Positions 1 to 13,200 of a stretch of DNA of 64,000 nt are shown here, in pieces. This DNA is from Saprospiraceae bacterium. GTDB taxonomy: Bacteria; Bacteroidota; Bacteroidia; Chitinophagales; Saprospiraceae. The stretch spans positions 1-64,000 of the forward strand of contig JABARE010000016.1 in the NCBI GenBank assembly GCA_019187365.1, in the 5' to 3' direction. The notes under the pieces are model-generated. The model had not been told where the DNA came from and did no database searches. It saw only the letters and a list, made by a program, of their open reading frames with translations. The translations under genes and the position numbers were made by a program. How positions within the stretch are numbered: position 1 is the stretch's first letter; each line of letters begins with the position of its first letter.

Positions 1-209
1 CTCCGAAATCCGGATCGCTTGCTTTCTTTAGGGTGTCAGTATCTGACGGAATGACAGAAAATCAGGAGAGATTTCACCCTGGTCTCATCCACCGAAACGG
101 GGGGTCAGGATGGGCCGAATTATCCACAAATGTGTATTCAGAACTCCAATTTTAATAATATAGCTTCAATACTCAAGAGTGGTTGATATTAAATTTATGT
201 GCAAATTAT
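1..209. other. Left-edge non-coding stretch
   Basis: I see no convincing gene here on either strand. The stretch becomes A+T rich from about 140. It ends in a perfect 11-bp tandem duplication (TTATGTGCAAA at 195-205 and again at 206-216) directly beside the terminator of the tRNA gene. A gene that ends before the window could lie to the left, but nothing in these bases shows it. Confidence 0.4.
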
Positions 210-254
210 GTGCAAATAAAAAAGGAGCTAAGAAATAATTTATCCTAACTCCTT
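210..254 (-). terminator. Rho-independent terminator of tRNA-Pro
   Basis: Read on the minus strand, AAGGAG (254-249) pairs with CTCCTT (227-222). The stem continues imperfectly through a T/A-rich loop, and a run of T residues follows (complement of 216-222). It begins about ten bases after the 3' end of the minus-strand tRNA gene, so it most likely ends that transcript. Confidence 0.6.
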
Positions 255-264
255 GATTTTCAAG

Positions 265-338
265 TCGGGGTGACTGGATTTGAACCAGCGACCCCACGCC
301 CCCCAGACGTGTGCGCTACCAGGCTGCGCTACACCCCG
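265..338 (-). tRNA. tRNA-Pro (anticodon GGG)
   Basis: On the minus strand this folds as a standard tRNA. The seven-base acceptor arms CGGGGTG and CACCCCG pair perfectly. The D stem is GCGC/GCGC, the anticodon stem CACGT/GCGTG (with a G-T pair), and the T arm carries the TTCAAAT loop between CTGG and CCAG. The anticodon loop CTGGGGG gives anticodon GGG, hence proline. The discriminator base is A, as expected for tRNA-Pro. The 3' CCA is not encoded (the next bases on that strand are CTT), so it must be added after transcription. Confidence 0.93.
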
Positions 339-520
339 AACTTCGTCCCTGGGAAATGCACTGGCATGCAAGAAACAAATATGCCCGCAAACTTTGGGCA
401 ATTGTGCGATTCCCCAATGGACCTTTGAATTTCGGGGCGAAATTAATGGAATTTCGCGTTTTGGCCAAACGGCGGCGCGATCACCTCCTGGTGGAGGTTC
501 ATTGTGTATTGTGCTTAGAA

Positions 521-1033
521 TCAAGGCCAATCCCCCGCATAATGCAGGGGCATGGTAGTGGACTGAGCCAGGTAATCGAATTTAAGGCGAATGATTTGGC
601 GTATGTGGAGGTAATCGTGTGCCAGCCAGTTGGTCAGCAGAAAAAAAGCAGATAGCCTACCAATCACGGGGTGGATCAGGAAGGAGTCCCAGTCGGGATC
701 ATTCAGGCTTCTCAGCCAGTGTATCGACTTGGTGCGCTCAGCGAGGAACTCCCGGCATTTATGCTCGTAATCCTGTTCGATATAGGATCTGGAAATGACC
801 CAGTCTTTGGGGTCGATGGGTGCCAGCTCGTCGGAAGACCGGTGCAGGGCCTGGTCCACGCGGCAGCGGAAGTCCTCCCGCTCCTCATCGACCAGATGAC
901 AGACGATTTCTTTTAAACACCACTTGTGGTCTTCCGGCTTCCAATCCGGGGGAACCTCATGATGCAAATCAAGCAAGGTTGAAAACAGAATCCTGTTGCG
1001 GTCGAGTTGTCCAATGAGTTGGGTGGCCTGCAT
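521..1033 (-). CDS. DinB-like family protein
   Basis: This 170-residue cytoplasmic protein belongs to the DinB/YfiT-like putative metalloenzyme superfamily, a four-helix bundle that binds a divalent metal through three histidines. The expected ligands are visible: His46 in EIVCHLVDEE, and His139 and His143 in LAHDYLHIRQ. Length and histidine spacing fit the family. Members include thiol-dependent transferases and many proteins of unknown substrate, so no specific reaction can be assigned. The gene stands alone, facing away from the giant surface protein gene, with 209 bp between them. It starts at an ATG and has no signal peptide. Confidence 0.8.
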   Translation of the reverse strand: MQATQLIGQLDRNRILFSTLLDLHHEVPPDWKPEDHKWCLKEIVCHLVDEEREDFRCRVDQALHRSSDELAPIDPKDWVISRSYIEQDYEHKCREFLAERTKSIHWLRSLNDPDWDSFLIHPVIGRLSAFFLLTNWLAHDYLHIRQIIRLKFDYLAQSTTMPLHYAGDWP

Positions 1034-1178
1034 TAGGCCGCTAAATTACAGAATTTGCCCAATTGTAATTTCCTTTAGGTCAACTCAAATAAAAATAATT
1101 CATATTCAACCACTTAGCGAAACATTGGGCATTCCAAATATTTAATATTCGCGTCTATAAATTTCGATATTGTCAGCT

Positions 1179-1186
1179 TATGTTTG
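1179..1186 (+). promoter_or_regulatory. Candidate -7 promoter element before the giant surface protein gene
   Basis: TATGTTTG is an exact match to the Bacteroidota -7 consensus TAnnTTTG, 56 bases before the ATG at 1243. No good TTG lies at the usual -33 distance, so this rests on the -7 box alone. It would give a leader of about 50 nt. Confidence 0.45.
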
Positions 1187-1242
1187 CGATGCCTTTCCTT
1201 ACGAAGCAGGATTGGCATTGATTAGAACCTAACTCAAATCTC

Positions 1243-4200
1243 ATGAAAAGACGCCAGCAGTCCCCTGCCGCAGGCTTAAAACCTGTTTTGCGCTTTGCCG
1301 TAGTAATCTTTTTATTTTTTCTCACCATCCAACGGGCGAGTTCACAAATCGATGTAAGTTCTACGGGTGGAGTGCCCATGGGTTCTTATGCAAGCCTCTC
1401 CGCTGCTTTTGATGCCATCAATGCGGGGACCCACACAGGAGCAATTTCCATCTTGGTCACAGGCAATACTTCAGAGCCGGCTGCGGGGGCGATCCTGCAG
1501 GCCAGCGGGACCGGGTCAGCCAGTTACGGATCAATCCTGATCCAGCCATCGGGAGGTGCAGCGCGCACCATTTCCGGTGCAGCGACGGCGGGAACTGGCC
1601 TGGTGCAGCTCAATGGGGCTGACTACGTCACTTTTGACGGACTGAATGCAGGAGGGAACAGCCTGACCATTCAAAACACCACCGTTTCTTCGACCTCGGG
1701 TACCAGTACGATCCATCTGCAGGGGGATGCAACGTTCAACACTTTTATCAATCTGAACGTAAATGGCGCCGGAACCATGGCTGTTGGCACCAACGGTGGC
1801 AATTTCTGGTTCGGGGCTTCTTCCCTTACGACGGGCCAGGACAATAACCTGATCTCCAATTGTAAGATCGGCCCAGTCGGGACGAGCTACCCAACAAAAG
1901 GCGTATACAGCAATGGTACAACGACCACCGCTGGTCAGTACAACAGCAAGAATACGGTGACCAACTGCGAGATCTATGACTACTTCGGTACAGCCGCGCA
2001 GAGCGCCGGGATTTACATTACTTCGGGAAGTACCGAATGGACCATTACCAACAACAAATTCTACCAAACCGTTTCCAAGACCCAAACCACCGGATCCATT
2101 CATGCGGCCATTCAAATTGGCAGCACCAACGTGGATGGTTGTGTGATCACGGGCAATACCATCGGTTTTGCGAATGCTGCCGGCACCGGCATGTACCAAT
2201 GGGTTGGCGTTTCAACCTCATCTCGTATGGTGGGGATTTACCTGTCTTCCCATGGATCGACTCAAAAGACCATCATTTCCAACAATACCATTCAGAACAT
2301 TTCACTTTCGGGAACCCTTGGAAGCACGACGTCAAGTTCAGCGTTTATTGGCATTCAGATCTCAAGCGGTTGGTCTGACTGCAATAGCAATACCATTGGT
2401 AGCCTTGATGGCACCAAAACCATTTTAATTGCTAATTCAAGTACTTCGAGTTCAGAGGTGTATGGCATTTACTCCAGTGCTTCAATCGCTGCAGTGACCA
2501 CATTCAACAATAACTCCATTGGAGCCATTACGCATTCTAATAGCAACACAGCGGCATGTGGTTTGGTCGGACTTCGCGCAGGAAGCAGCTCTTCTAACAA
2601 TCTGATTATCGAAGACAACGCGATTGGCAACGCTGGCGCAGAAATGAAAACCATAAACAATTCGACGACGGCTTCATTAAGCGGAAATACGGTCATTGGA
2701 ATTTATGTATTGTCTTCCATTCATCAGATCCGGAACAACCTCATCCGCAACCTGACGACCAACAACCAGTCGACCGGCACTGGAACGTCCTCCTCTGTTC
2801 AGGGGATGTACATTTCCTCTGCGGCGTCAGGATCACTCATTTCGGGCAACACCATCCATTCGTTGTCGAATACCTCCCCGGCAGCAAATTCCTGGGTAAA
2901 CGGGATCACCATTAGCTCCTCAACGGCTCTGCTAACGTTTGAAAAGAACTTCATCCACTCTCTCGTCATTTCCGGGACCGGTTCTACCGCGACGATCAAT
3001 GGAATTTACATCAACGGTGGTTCGACCCGGTTTGCCAACAACATGATCCGCCTGGGAGTCGATGCCGCAGGAAATTCCATCACCAGTGGCTTGGCCATCA
3101 ACGGCATCAACGAAGTCGGGGGAACGGTAAGTACCTTCGTGCACAACTCTGTTTATGTGGGAGGGACTGGCGTAGCAACCCTTACCAACAATACCCATGC
3201 CATGAACAGTAACCGGACATCGGGCGACAGAAAGTATGTAAATAATATTTTCTTCAATGCCCGTTCGAACAGTGGGTCCACCGGAAAGCATTACGCCATC
3301 AAGCTTGGAGGCACCGGCGTCAATCCGGCGGGCTTATTGAGCAATTTCAACGATCTTTTTGCCAATGGAACCGGTGCGAACGTTGGCTATTACGACCTGG
3401 CCGACCGGCTCACCTTGTCGGACTGGCGCACGGCCACCGGACAAGATTGCAATTCGGTGAGTGGGGATCCTCGTTTTATTGCTCCCGACGGCACGGCTTC
3501 AACGGTCGATCTGCACATCGTCACCACCATGTTGTTGACCCCTGTTGAGAGCGCAGGTTCACCCGATTATTCGGAGACCACTGATTACGATGGTCAGCCC
3601 CGCGCTTCGCTATCGCCGGTGGATATTGGAGCCGATGCCGGAGTATTTTTGGTTCTCGATCAATCGGGTCCTTCAATTGAAATTACACCCCTGGAGGGCA
3701 TATGCGGTACTGCCGACACGGCCTTAACAGGCGTTCACATTACCGACGCAACGGGAGTTCCCGTTATGGGGTCTTTGGCTCCGCGGATCTATTTTCGTAA
3801 AAACGCGGGTGCATGGGTCTCACGTGCAGGTATCCTTACTTCGGGAAGTGCGATCAACGGTTACTGGCGATTTAATCTGGTGATGGCTGATGTTGGCGGA
3901 ATTGTGATTGGCGATGTCATTGATTATTTTATTCTTGCCCAGGATGTTTCCGGTCCTCCGAATATTTCTTCCTCGCCTGCCTGCGCTACGGCAAGCGACG
4001 TAAACACCCTCATTCTTCCTCCTCCAACCCCATACACGGCAAGTGTTAAGGGCGCCATAAGTGGAACCTTTACCGTTGGGGTCGGAGGCGATTACACTAC
4101 GCTTACGGCAGCTGTTGCTGATTATAACAGCAAGTGCCTCACCGGTCCCGTCGTCTTCCTGCTCACGGATGTGGCCTATCCTTCTGAAACCTTCCCGATC

Positions 4201-7200
4201 ACCATCAACCAGGTTCCGGGTCAAAGCGCAGCCAACACCCTCACCATCCGTCCCAATGTCGGCAATGTGGCCACCATTTCCGGAAGTTCGACCAGTTGCA
4301 TCATCCGGTTTAATGGAGCAGACTGGGTCATAATAGACGGCTCGAATTCCGGGGGCACAGACCGGAGCCTGACGCTTTCCAATACCTCTACGAGTTCCAG
4401 CAGAGCTGTTGTCTGTGTGCAGAGCCTCGGTACAGCCCTCGGCGCTACGCACGACGTGATCCGCAACTGCAACATCATCGCAGGGTCCACAACCGTCTCG
4501 TCCATTTTCGGAATACATGTGGCAGGAACGACGGTGAGCACCAGCGGAACGGGTGACGACAACGACTACCTGACCATTCAAAACAACAGCATCAAGAAGG
4601 CCTACTATGGCATCTATGCACGGGCGACGGCAGCGGGTCGCAACGATTCGCTGAAAATTCTCAAGAACAGCATTGGCGCCAACGTTACCGCCGAGCAGAT
4701 TGGCAAATACGGTATGCAACTGTACGAAGCTGACCACGCCCTCATTTCGGGAAACGAAGTGTTCAATATGGTAGGAACGGTTACAAATCCTACCGGGATC
4801 AGGATTGAAGCTGGGATAGTCAATTCCTCAATTACCAAGAACAACATACATAATCTATTTTATACGGGTTCAAGTGGTTACGGTGGAAAGGGCATAGACG
4901 TGGCTACATCGGCAAATGCCAATGTCACCATCAGCAACAATTTCGTGAGCAAGATGCGTGGCGATGGCTGGAGCACCTTCACATCAGATGCCATTGTGGG
5001 GATCCGCATACTATCTCCCTCAACGGGTATCAACATCTACAACAACTCGGTTTTGCTCGATGATCTGGTGTCGCGATCCTCGTCGTCGGATGTCAGCGCA
5101 GCGCTCTACCTTCATTCCGCTGCCTCCTCGATGAACGTTAAGAACAACATCCTGATCAACAAGATTTCCAATATCACGGGTACGGCGAAGGCGTATGCCA
5201 TTGCCTCCGATGCACCGGCTACAGCTTTTATCAACATCGACAACAACGATTACTACGCAAGTGGACCACAGGGTGTGCTCGGCAGGAATTCGGCGGCTGC
5301 TGATATGCTTACCCTTGCAGATTGGAGGGCCTTTACGGGTAAAGACCTTCTCTCAGTGAGCGTAGAGCCGGAATTTGCAGACACAACGGACCTGCACCTT
5401 CCGGAGCTGCCTGAGAATGAATGTCTGAACCAGGCTGGCATGGTCATATCAGGTGTAACAGTTGATTATGACGGCGATACGCGCAGCCTTACCAATCCGG
5501 ATATTGGCGCTGACGAGTTCGATGGAGAGGACCTGACCATCGCTGTGACGGAAACGTCCGGGACGCCAAATGACAAATTTATCTGCTCCGGATCGTCTGG
5601 AACCTTGACCGTAAGTGGAGGCTCTTCACACAAATGGAACACCGGGGAAACGACGGCAGCCATCACCAAAGCTCCCTTTGTAACAACAATATATTATGAC
5701 ACCGTCACGGTCGTTCCCGGATGCCGCGTAGTCATGTACGACACCTTAAAAGTGTTGCTTGCTCCAAGTGCTGCTATCACTCCCGCAATGAGCACGATCT
5801 GTGAAGGTGCATCCCAGACCCTTACGGCGTCTGGCGGCACTACCTATCTGTGGGACAATGGTTCTACCAATCCCGTTCGAATGGTAACACCGCTAACATC
5901 GACCAGCTACACGGTCACGGTAACCGGACCGAACGGTTGTACGGGCATCGCCGTTGCCAGTGTCGGCGTACTGCCTGCTCCTACAGCCAGCATCTCGGCT
6001 TCTTCCACCGTAATATGTTCCGGAAATTCTTCCACTCTGACCGCTTCGGGAGGAGTGAGCTATCTATGGAGTACAGGTGCAACTGATGCATCTATTGACG
6101 TTAGCCCGACTTCCACAACAACCTATACGGTAACCGTCACGGCAGCTAACGGGTGTACGGATGATGCTTCCATTACCATCACTGTTTTACCCGGGGTAAG
6201 TATTGCGGAGACCCATGTTGAACCCTCAACTTGTTTTTCACTCGACGGCTCCATTGACCTCACGGTCAGTGGCCAGGCTCCATTTTATTACAACTGGAGC
6301 ACTCCGGATGGAGCGGGACTTGTGAACGGACAGGAAGACCAGACAGGGCTGTCGGTAGGTTCTTACTTTGTTACGGTAACTTCCCTTGCCAATTACTGCA
6401 CCGCCACGAGGGTCATATCGCTCACGGGGCCTGGAAATTGCGGTGGTTGCCCCAGCATGGGTAGTCTGCTTGTAAGCGCAGGGGTTGTCTGCAAGACGAC
6501 CGATTTTACCCTGACCGCAACAGGCTTGGCCGGGATGGGTTCTCAATACGGCGTATTGTTCAAATATTCGACATCTCCTTTGATGGATCCCTACAGCGGT
6601 GGCACTACCTTGGGCATCGTTCCCAATGCCGGACTCACCAACGGGGGCACGACTGCTGTGTTGATAACGGATATCCCTTCCGAGGGAAGCTACTACCTTT
6701 ATGCAATTCTTACACCAACCCCGCCCAGCATCAATTGCAGGCCATCTGCGTCCAGTAGCATCCTGGTCCTGAAATGTACGCCGGAAATTTCCGACCCCTG
6801 TGCCTGTAAGAACAACGCCACCACTCAGACCAACGGACAATTTGATGAGGGCATCGCGATCAATGCACCGAGTGGACAATCGTGGCAAGTGTTAAGCAGC
6901 AGTGGTTTTTACCTTTCGAGCAGTCCAGCGCCTCCAGCGGCACCCATACCAATTCCCAACGGTACCCTGCTTACAGAAACTGCCCTGGGAGGAGGGGTGA
7001 GCAATTATACGCTAACGGGCGTTCATGTGGATGCCTTGGGGTACAGCGTAACGTTTGGAAATGGCAACCTGAGCCCAACCCTTGCCCACACCTGCTATTA
7101 TCCCAATCCTGCAATCGTCGGACTGGCCAATTCATATTGCGCCAATGATCCGGCCGTTCCATTGGTCGGAAATGCCCAACTCGGAGACGGCTCGGGCCCG

Positions 7201-10200
7201 GCATCAGGGGTTGGCACATTTACGATCAATGGCAATTCAGCCACTGTGTTTAATCCTGGATTACTTGGTCCCGGGACACATCTGGTCGTGTTCAGCTTTG
7301 ACGCGGCTGACGATACTCCGACGGCGGAGCATCCTGGTTGTACACAGGCGATTTCAAAGTCGGTTGTAGTAAATCCTGTACCGGTCGTAAATCAGGTAGC
7401 CAACCGTTACCTCTGCGTCGGTCAACTTTCTTCAACCATTGTCTTTTCAGGAACACCGCCGGGTGCGGTCTATCAATGGACGCGAACGCCAGAGGCCATC
7501 GGACTGGCAGCAACCAGCGGCTCGGGAAGCGTGCCCAGCTTTACTGCAACAAGCAGCGGCAATACACCCCTGAGTTCGACCTTTACGGTTATCCCCTATT
7601 ATACAAACGCAGGCATAACCTGCACCGGTACACCCATGACCTTTGTCATTGTCGTGAACCCTACGCCGACGGTCAACCCGGTTGCAGATGTTCAATACTG
7701 CCATGGCGATCTGACGACTGCAATCACCTTCACGGGCAGTGCACCGGGAACAATTTACAATTGGACCCGGACCCCTGAACCAATTGGTTTGGCGACCACA
7801 AGCGGAACGAACTCCGTTCCCACCTTTACAACGACGAACCCAGGAGCAACGCGCATCACCAGCACATTCACCGTAACTCCTGTATTTATTAATGGAGGCA
7901 CGATGTGCACAGGAACTCCTATAACTTTTCAGATTTCAGTTTTACCGCAACCGGTAGCGAGATGCAAAGACGCTACCTTATATCTCGACGCCAATGGCAT
8001 TGCACTGCTTACCGTACCGGATATCGACAATGGAAGTACTGCTTATTCTCTCACGCTTAGTAAAGAGAATTATGAATGTGGAAATATTGGCACTAACACT
8101 GTAACTCTTACAGCGAGGGATTCTTGCGGGAAGAGTTCATCTTGCAATGCAACGGTAACTGTATTGGATACGATTCGGCCGAGTCTTTGGTGCCCCAAAG
8201 ACTGGACTGTAAACCTCGACCCCGGGGAATGCACACGGGCCATCGTTTTTGACGAACCAGAAGCTACAGACAACTGTGAGATCAGCGTCTCTACTGTAAC
8301 AGCAAGCATCCAGACAACCTTTACTTCGAACAATCAGTTCGCTGGAAACATGTTCAACCTTACCAACATTTCAGGTGGGGTGATCACTATGAATTCTATA
8401 GCTGGAAATATTTCTGCTACAGTAGGAACGAATGTCATTGTGGAGGTTTTTTATACACCGACTACTTATATCGGAAAGGAAACCAATCCTGCTGCCTGGA
8501 CATCACTTGGCGTGGCAAATGCTGCCTGTGCAGGCATCAACCAACCAACTTTATTCAACATCGGCGGTCTAAGTTTGAATCCGGGTGAAACGTATGGGAT
8601 CTATTTCCACCTGGTCAACTACACTGCAGGATCGATTGCATTGCGTTATACCAACGGAACCGCTACTTACAACAACGGCGATCTGAGTCTTTTTGCCGGA
8701 GTAGGCAAAGCCACGCCCGCCTTTACGGGTACTACTTTTGCAAGCAGGATATGGAATGGCAGAATCAATTATTCAAAACAAACCATAGTTGGGGCTCCGC
8801 CCACGGTCACCCAAACGGACAATTCGGGATACAAGAACGGAGATTATTTCCCGAGAGGAACCACCTGTTTGACCTATGAGGCCACCGACTTTTCCGGCAA
8901 TACATCGACTTGTGAATTTTGTATTACCCTGGTAGATTTTCCAAATCCGAATGAGGAACTGGCATGTCATGATCTCATCCAGGTGAGCCTCGACGAAAAT
9001 TGCTCCGCCACCATCGGGGCCGATGAAGTGCTGTCAGGTGGTCCGTATCGCTGCTACGAAGATTATCGAATCCTCGTTGAAGATTGGGTTACGGGAGCGG
9101 TCATTGATCGCAATTCGGGGCAGCGAGGATCCCAGGTGAACGCTCAGGACATTGGAAGGAGATTGAAGGTAACGGTGATCGATACGGTAACGGGCAATAG
9201 TTGCTGGTCCATGGCCACCGTAGAAGACAAACTGGCACCCCAAATGGTCTGTCCTTCGGACACCTGCATCGTTTGTGGTACCAGTGGTACTTCGCCAATC
9301 TTTATGGGAACCCCCAGGGTAACTGAGAATTGTGGAGGATATTCATTAAACTACTCTGATAAAGTCGAACAGGGTGGTTGTGGCGCCGGTTTTGAAGAAC
9401 GCATCACGCGCACCTGGGTGACGGAGGATGCTTCAGGAAACGTAAACACCTGTGTACAGGTGATTACGGTGAGTCTGGCCACGCTGAATTCCATCGGTGT
9501 TCCCCTCGATTACGACGATAAAGAAGCTCCGGCTCTTGCCTGCGATGAAAAAATCAATCCCACGAAAGACTACTCACCGCACTTCCTGCCATACCCGTAT
9601 TGTGTAGACGGCTACCTGCTCGATTCTGCTCATTGGTTTGCCACAGGTGGCTTCCTGCCAAGTCCGAATGGTGATCTGGCGGGAGAACGTTTGCCGCGGA
9701 CCCTGGGCTGGAATTGCCTGGACACCGGTCTTTATATCGGACATCCGAGCCCATGGCCGATTTACTGGCCTGCACACCCCAATTGGAGACCCAATAATCC
9801 CGTTTGCTGGGGACCGGATGAGATCATACAATGGCAAGGTACTGGCTTCCCCACTGGTAGTGGCTGTTCCAACCTGGGGATCACCTTCCAGGATATCATA
9901 GCCAGCATTGCAAAGCCCGAATGCGATGCAGGAGAAATTGGTTGCTATAAGTTGTTGCGCCAATGGACCGTAATGGACTGGTGCACGGGCGAAGTGGGTG
10001 GTCACAATCAGGTGATCAAAGTCATGGACCGCAAAGGACCTGAAATCCTTTATCCGGATACAGTAACGGCTTCCATGGATCCCTGGCGCTGCCTGGGAAT
10101 ATGGGAAGTCCCCAAGCCTTGGTTGCTGGACAATTGCAGCAACGAATTGCACTATAGCGTAGTTTGCATTACGGGTGTAGTAACCGGAAATGAAATTGAT

Positions 10201-13200
10201 GGCTTTATCGTATCCAACATGGAAAGGGGCGTGAACGAAGTCATTATTGTTGCAGAAGATTGTTGCGGAAACGTTACCCAAAAGCGCGTAGCCGTCAATG
10301 TAGCAGACAACACACCTCCTAATGCCGTATGTGACCAACGAACGATCGTAAGTCTGACCGGCAACCAGAGTCCGAATGAGAACTTTGGAAAGGTCTTTGC
10401 GCAATATTTTGACCAGGGCAGTTTTGATAATTGCTCCCCTCATGTATTCTTTAAGGTGATCCGCATGGAGCAACTGCGCGGAACCAATAACGGTAGCAAT
10501 GCAGCCCAGGCTGATGACGGCACCAATTGTGCCGGTGTCAACGGCGACGACAATGCAGTCATCGAAGGCAACCAGATCTATTTTGATGACCACGTCAAAT
10601 TCTGCTGCAGCGACGTAGGCAATACCATTATGGTCGTCTTGCGCGTTTTTGATGTCGAGCCCGGAGATGGTCCGATCTCGCCCAACCGAATGAACCCGGG
10701 CGGCAACCTGTTCAATCGATTTAGTGATTGTATGGTGGAAGTGGAAGTGCAGGATAAAAGCGTTCCAACTGTTGTAGCTCCGCCAAACATCGTGGTGAGT
10801 TGTTGGTTCTGGTTTGATGTTGACAAACTAACCGATCCAAACGACCCGACCTTCGGCAGGGTCGTAAACGACCTGACCGCCAGAAAGAAGGTGGTAACAC
10901 GCGACTTGGTGTGTCACAATTACTGTCTGCGCAACGACATTACGGGATATCCCGGCTTCGTGCCAGGAGCACCTCCTTCGAATCCACCGGCATGGAACCG
11001 GGCCTGTGCATTCTACCAGGAGCTCTTTGATACTTCCCATGCCGACCGCAAGTACAAACTGACCTGGGGCTTCGACGGAACGGTGTTGGGTGCATGCGGT
11101 ACCAATTTCAGCATTTCCGTCAATGACAACCGCGAATGCGGACAGGGCCAGTTGACGCGCACCGTTGTTGCGCGGGGACCCAATAACATCAGCGTTACCC
11201 AAACCCAGACCATCTGGGTGGTCGACTGCGATCCTTTCTATATCGACCGTGAAGACGATTGCGATGGCGATGACGACATCTCCTGGCCGGGCAACTGCAC
11301 GGGTCAGGCTACTACGATTTCCGGATGCGGTGCTGACCTTAGCCCCGACAATCCGCTGCTTGGTCGTCCGGTGGTTGAAAACAACGCCGACGATTTATGC
11401 GCCCTGATCAGCATTGAATACGTAGACGAGACCTTCACCATCGAGCCGGATGCATGCTTCAAGGTGCTCCGCCACTGGACGGTCATCGACTGGTGCCAGT
11501 ACGACCCGAATCTCGATCAGACCAGAGGCCGCTGGGAATACCTTCAGATCATCAAGGTAACCGACAAAATCAAGCCAATTGTCACTATGACCATTGGCGA
11601 TTGCGAACCAGCCGCTAAAACAAATGATGTCTGTTATGGTCATATATCGCTGACTGTTACAGCCACCGACGACTGCAGCCCGCTGGATTGGCTGTTCTAC
11701 GAATACAAAATCGATGCGTTCAACGATGGTCAGGGTAAGTATCCCGGATTTGACCTCATCGTTGGTCCTCTTACACAAAAGGAATATGCTGCCGGTCGTT
11801 TGCCGAAGTTCAACGACAATCCTTTCGCCGACTTCCCGGGCAATCCGTTTGATGCAAGTGGAACGTATCCGGTGGGTGTTCACAAGATCTGCTGGCATGT
11901 TGAAGATGGTTGCGGCAACGTAGGCATCAACTGCCAGTTGTTTGAGATCAGGGACTGCAAAGCGCCAACCCCATATTGCCACGTAGGCGTCGTCACTACG
12001 GTCATGCCTTCCAGTCAATGCGTTACGGTTTGGGCGAAAGACCTCGATGCCGGCAGTTTCGATAACTGTACAGAGAAGGAAGACCTCCGCATCTACTTTG
12101 GCGATTACGACAGCGACAGCCTTACGATTTGTTGCGAAGATTTTGTAAACAACAAAATCAACGATGAACTGATTATTCCAGTGGTGATTTGTGTGGAAGA
12201 CGAAGAAGGGAATAAAGACTGCTGCGAAACTACACTGGTCGTGCAAGATCCTCAAGATGTGTGCCCCAACGTGGGTTCAGCTGGCAGGATCATTGGCGAG
12301 CTTATGACCTTGAGCAATGACGGAGCGGCAAACGCCGATGTTCAGTTGCTCGATCGGCATATCATGATGAAACAAATGAAGACTGCCGGAAACGGCCGGT
12401 ATTTGTTTGGAGACCTCCCGTATGGTGCATCCAGGGAATACGTTGTGAAACCAGGCCGGGATGATGATCCTCTCAATGGTGTAAGTACAGCAGATATCGT
12501 CAAAATCCAACGACACATTCTGGGTATTGAAGAGCTCGACGGTCCTTACAAACGGATTGCTGCCGATGTCAACTTGAGTAAATCCATCAGCACGGCAGAC
12601 ATTTCCGAGATTCGCAAACTGATCCTTGGCATTAGCGCGAAATTCACCGCATCACCCAGCTGGACTTTCGTTCCTCAGGATTATGCGTTCCCCGACCCGT
12701 TAAAACCGTGGAATGCTCCGACTCAAGCGGTGGTTCCGGTGACGGATGCAATTGATGTCGTACAGAATTTTGTTGCCATTAAAGTAGGTGATGTGACGAG
12801 CAATGCACGGGGTAGCAATCTGTCGGGTATCAGCAACCGCAGCGGAGAGTCACTCCATCTGGAAATTGATGGCGAGGTATTAAGAGCCGGAGAAGTTCAC
12901 CACATTGCTTTCCATGCCGCCGATTTCAACGCAATTACCGGTTACCAGTTTACTGTGCATTTTGATCCGGGAATGCTGCAATACGAAGGATTTGCTCCCG
13001 GTTTGCTTGCATTGGAGGATGGGAATTTTGGAACAACTCATTTGGATAGGGGGTACCTGGCAACAAGTTGGAACAGCAGTGTTCCTGTGAGTGCAACTCG
13101 CAACGACGAACTGTTTGTGCTGTACTTTAGGGCCTTGTCTGACGCAAATCCTGCAAAGGTCCTTGACATTGGCTCAGGGGTGACAGCCTCAGAAGCTTAC

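Noticed and set aside
280..655. Two plus-strand ORFs of 92 and 114 residues
   Set aside because: They run through the antisense of tRNA-Pro and the DinB-like gene and have no coding character.
1531..2199. 222-residue open frame on the minus strand inside the giant gene
   Set aside because: It lies fully antisense to the beta-helix region, has no family resemblance and no start signals, and similar frames occur along the whole gene (3820-4737, 9574-10593, 11395-12255). These are codon-bias shadows.
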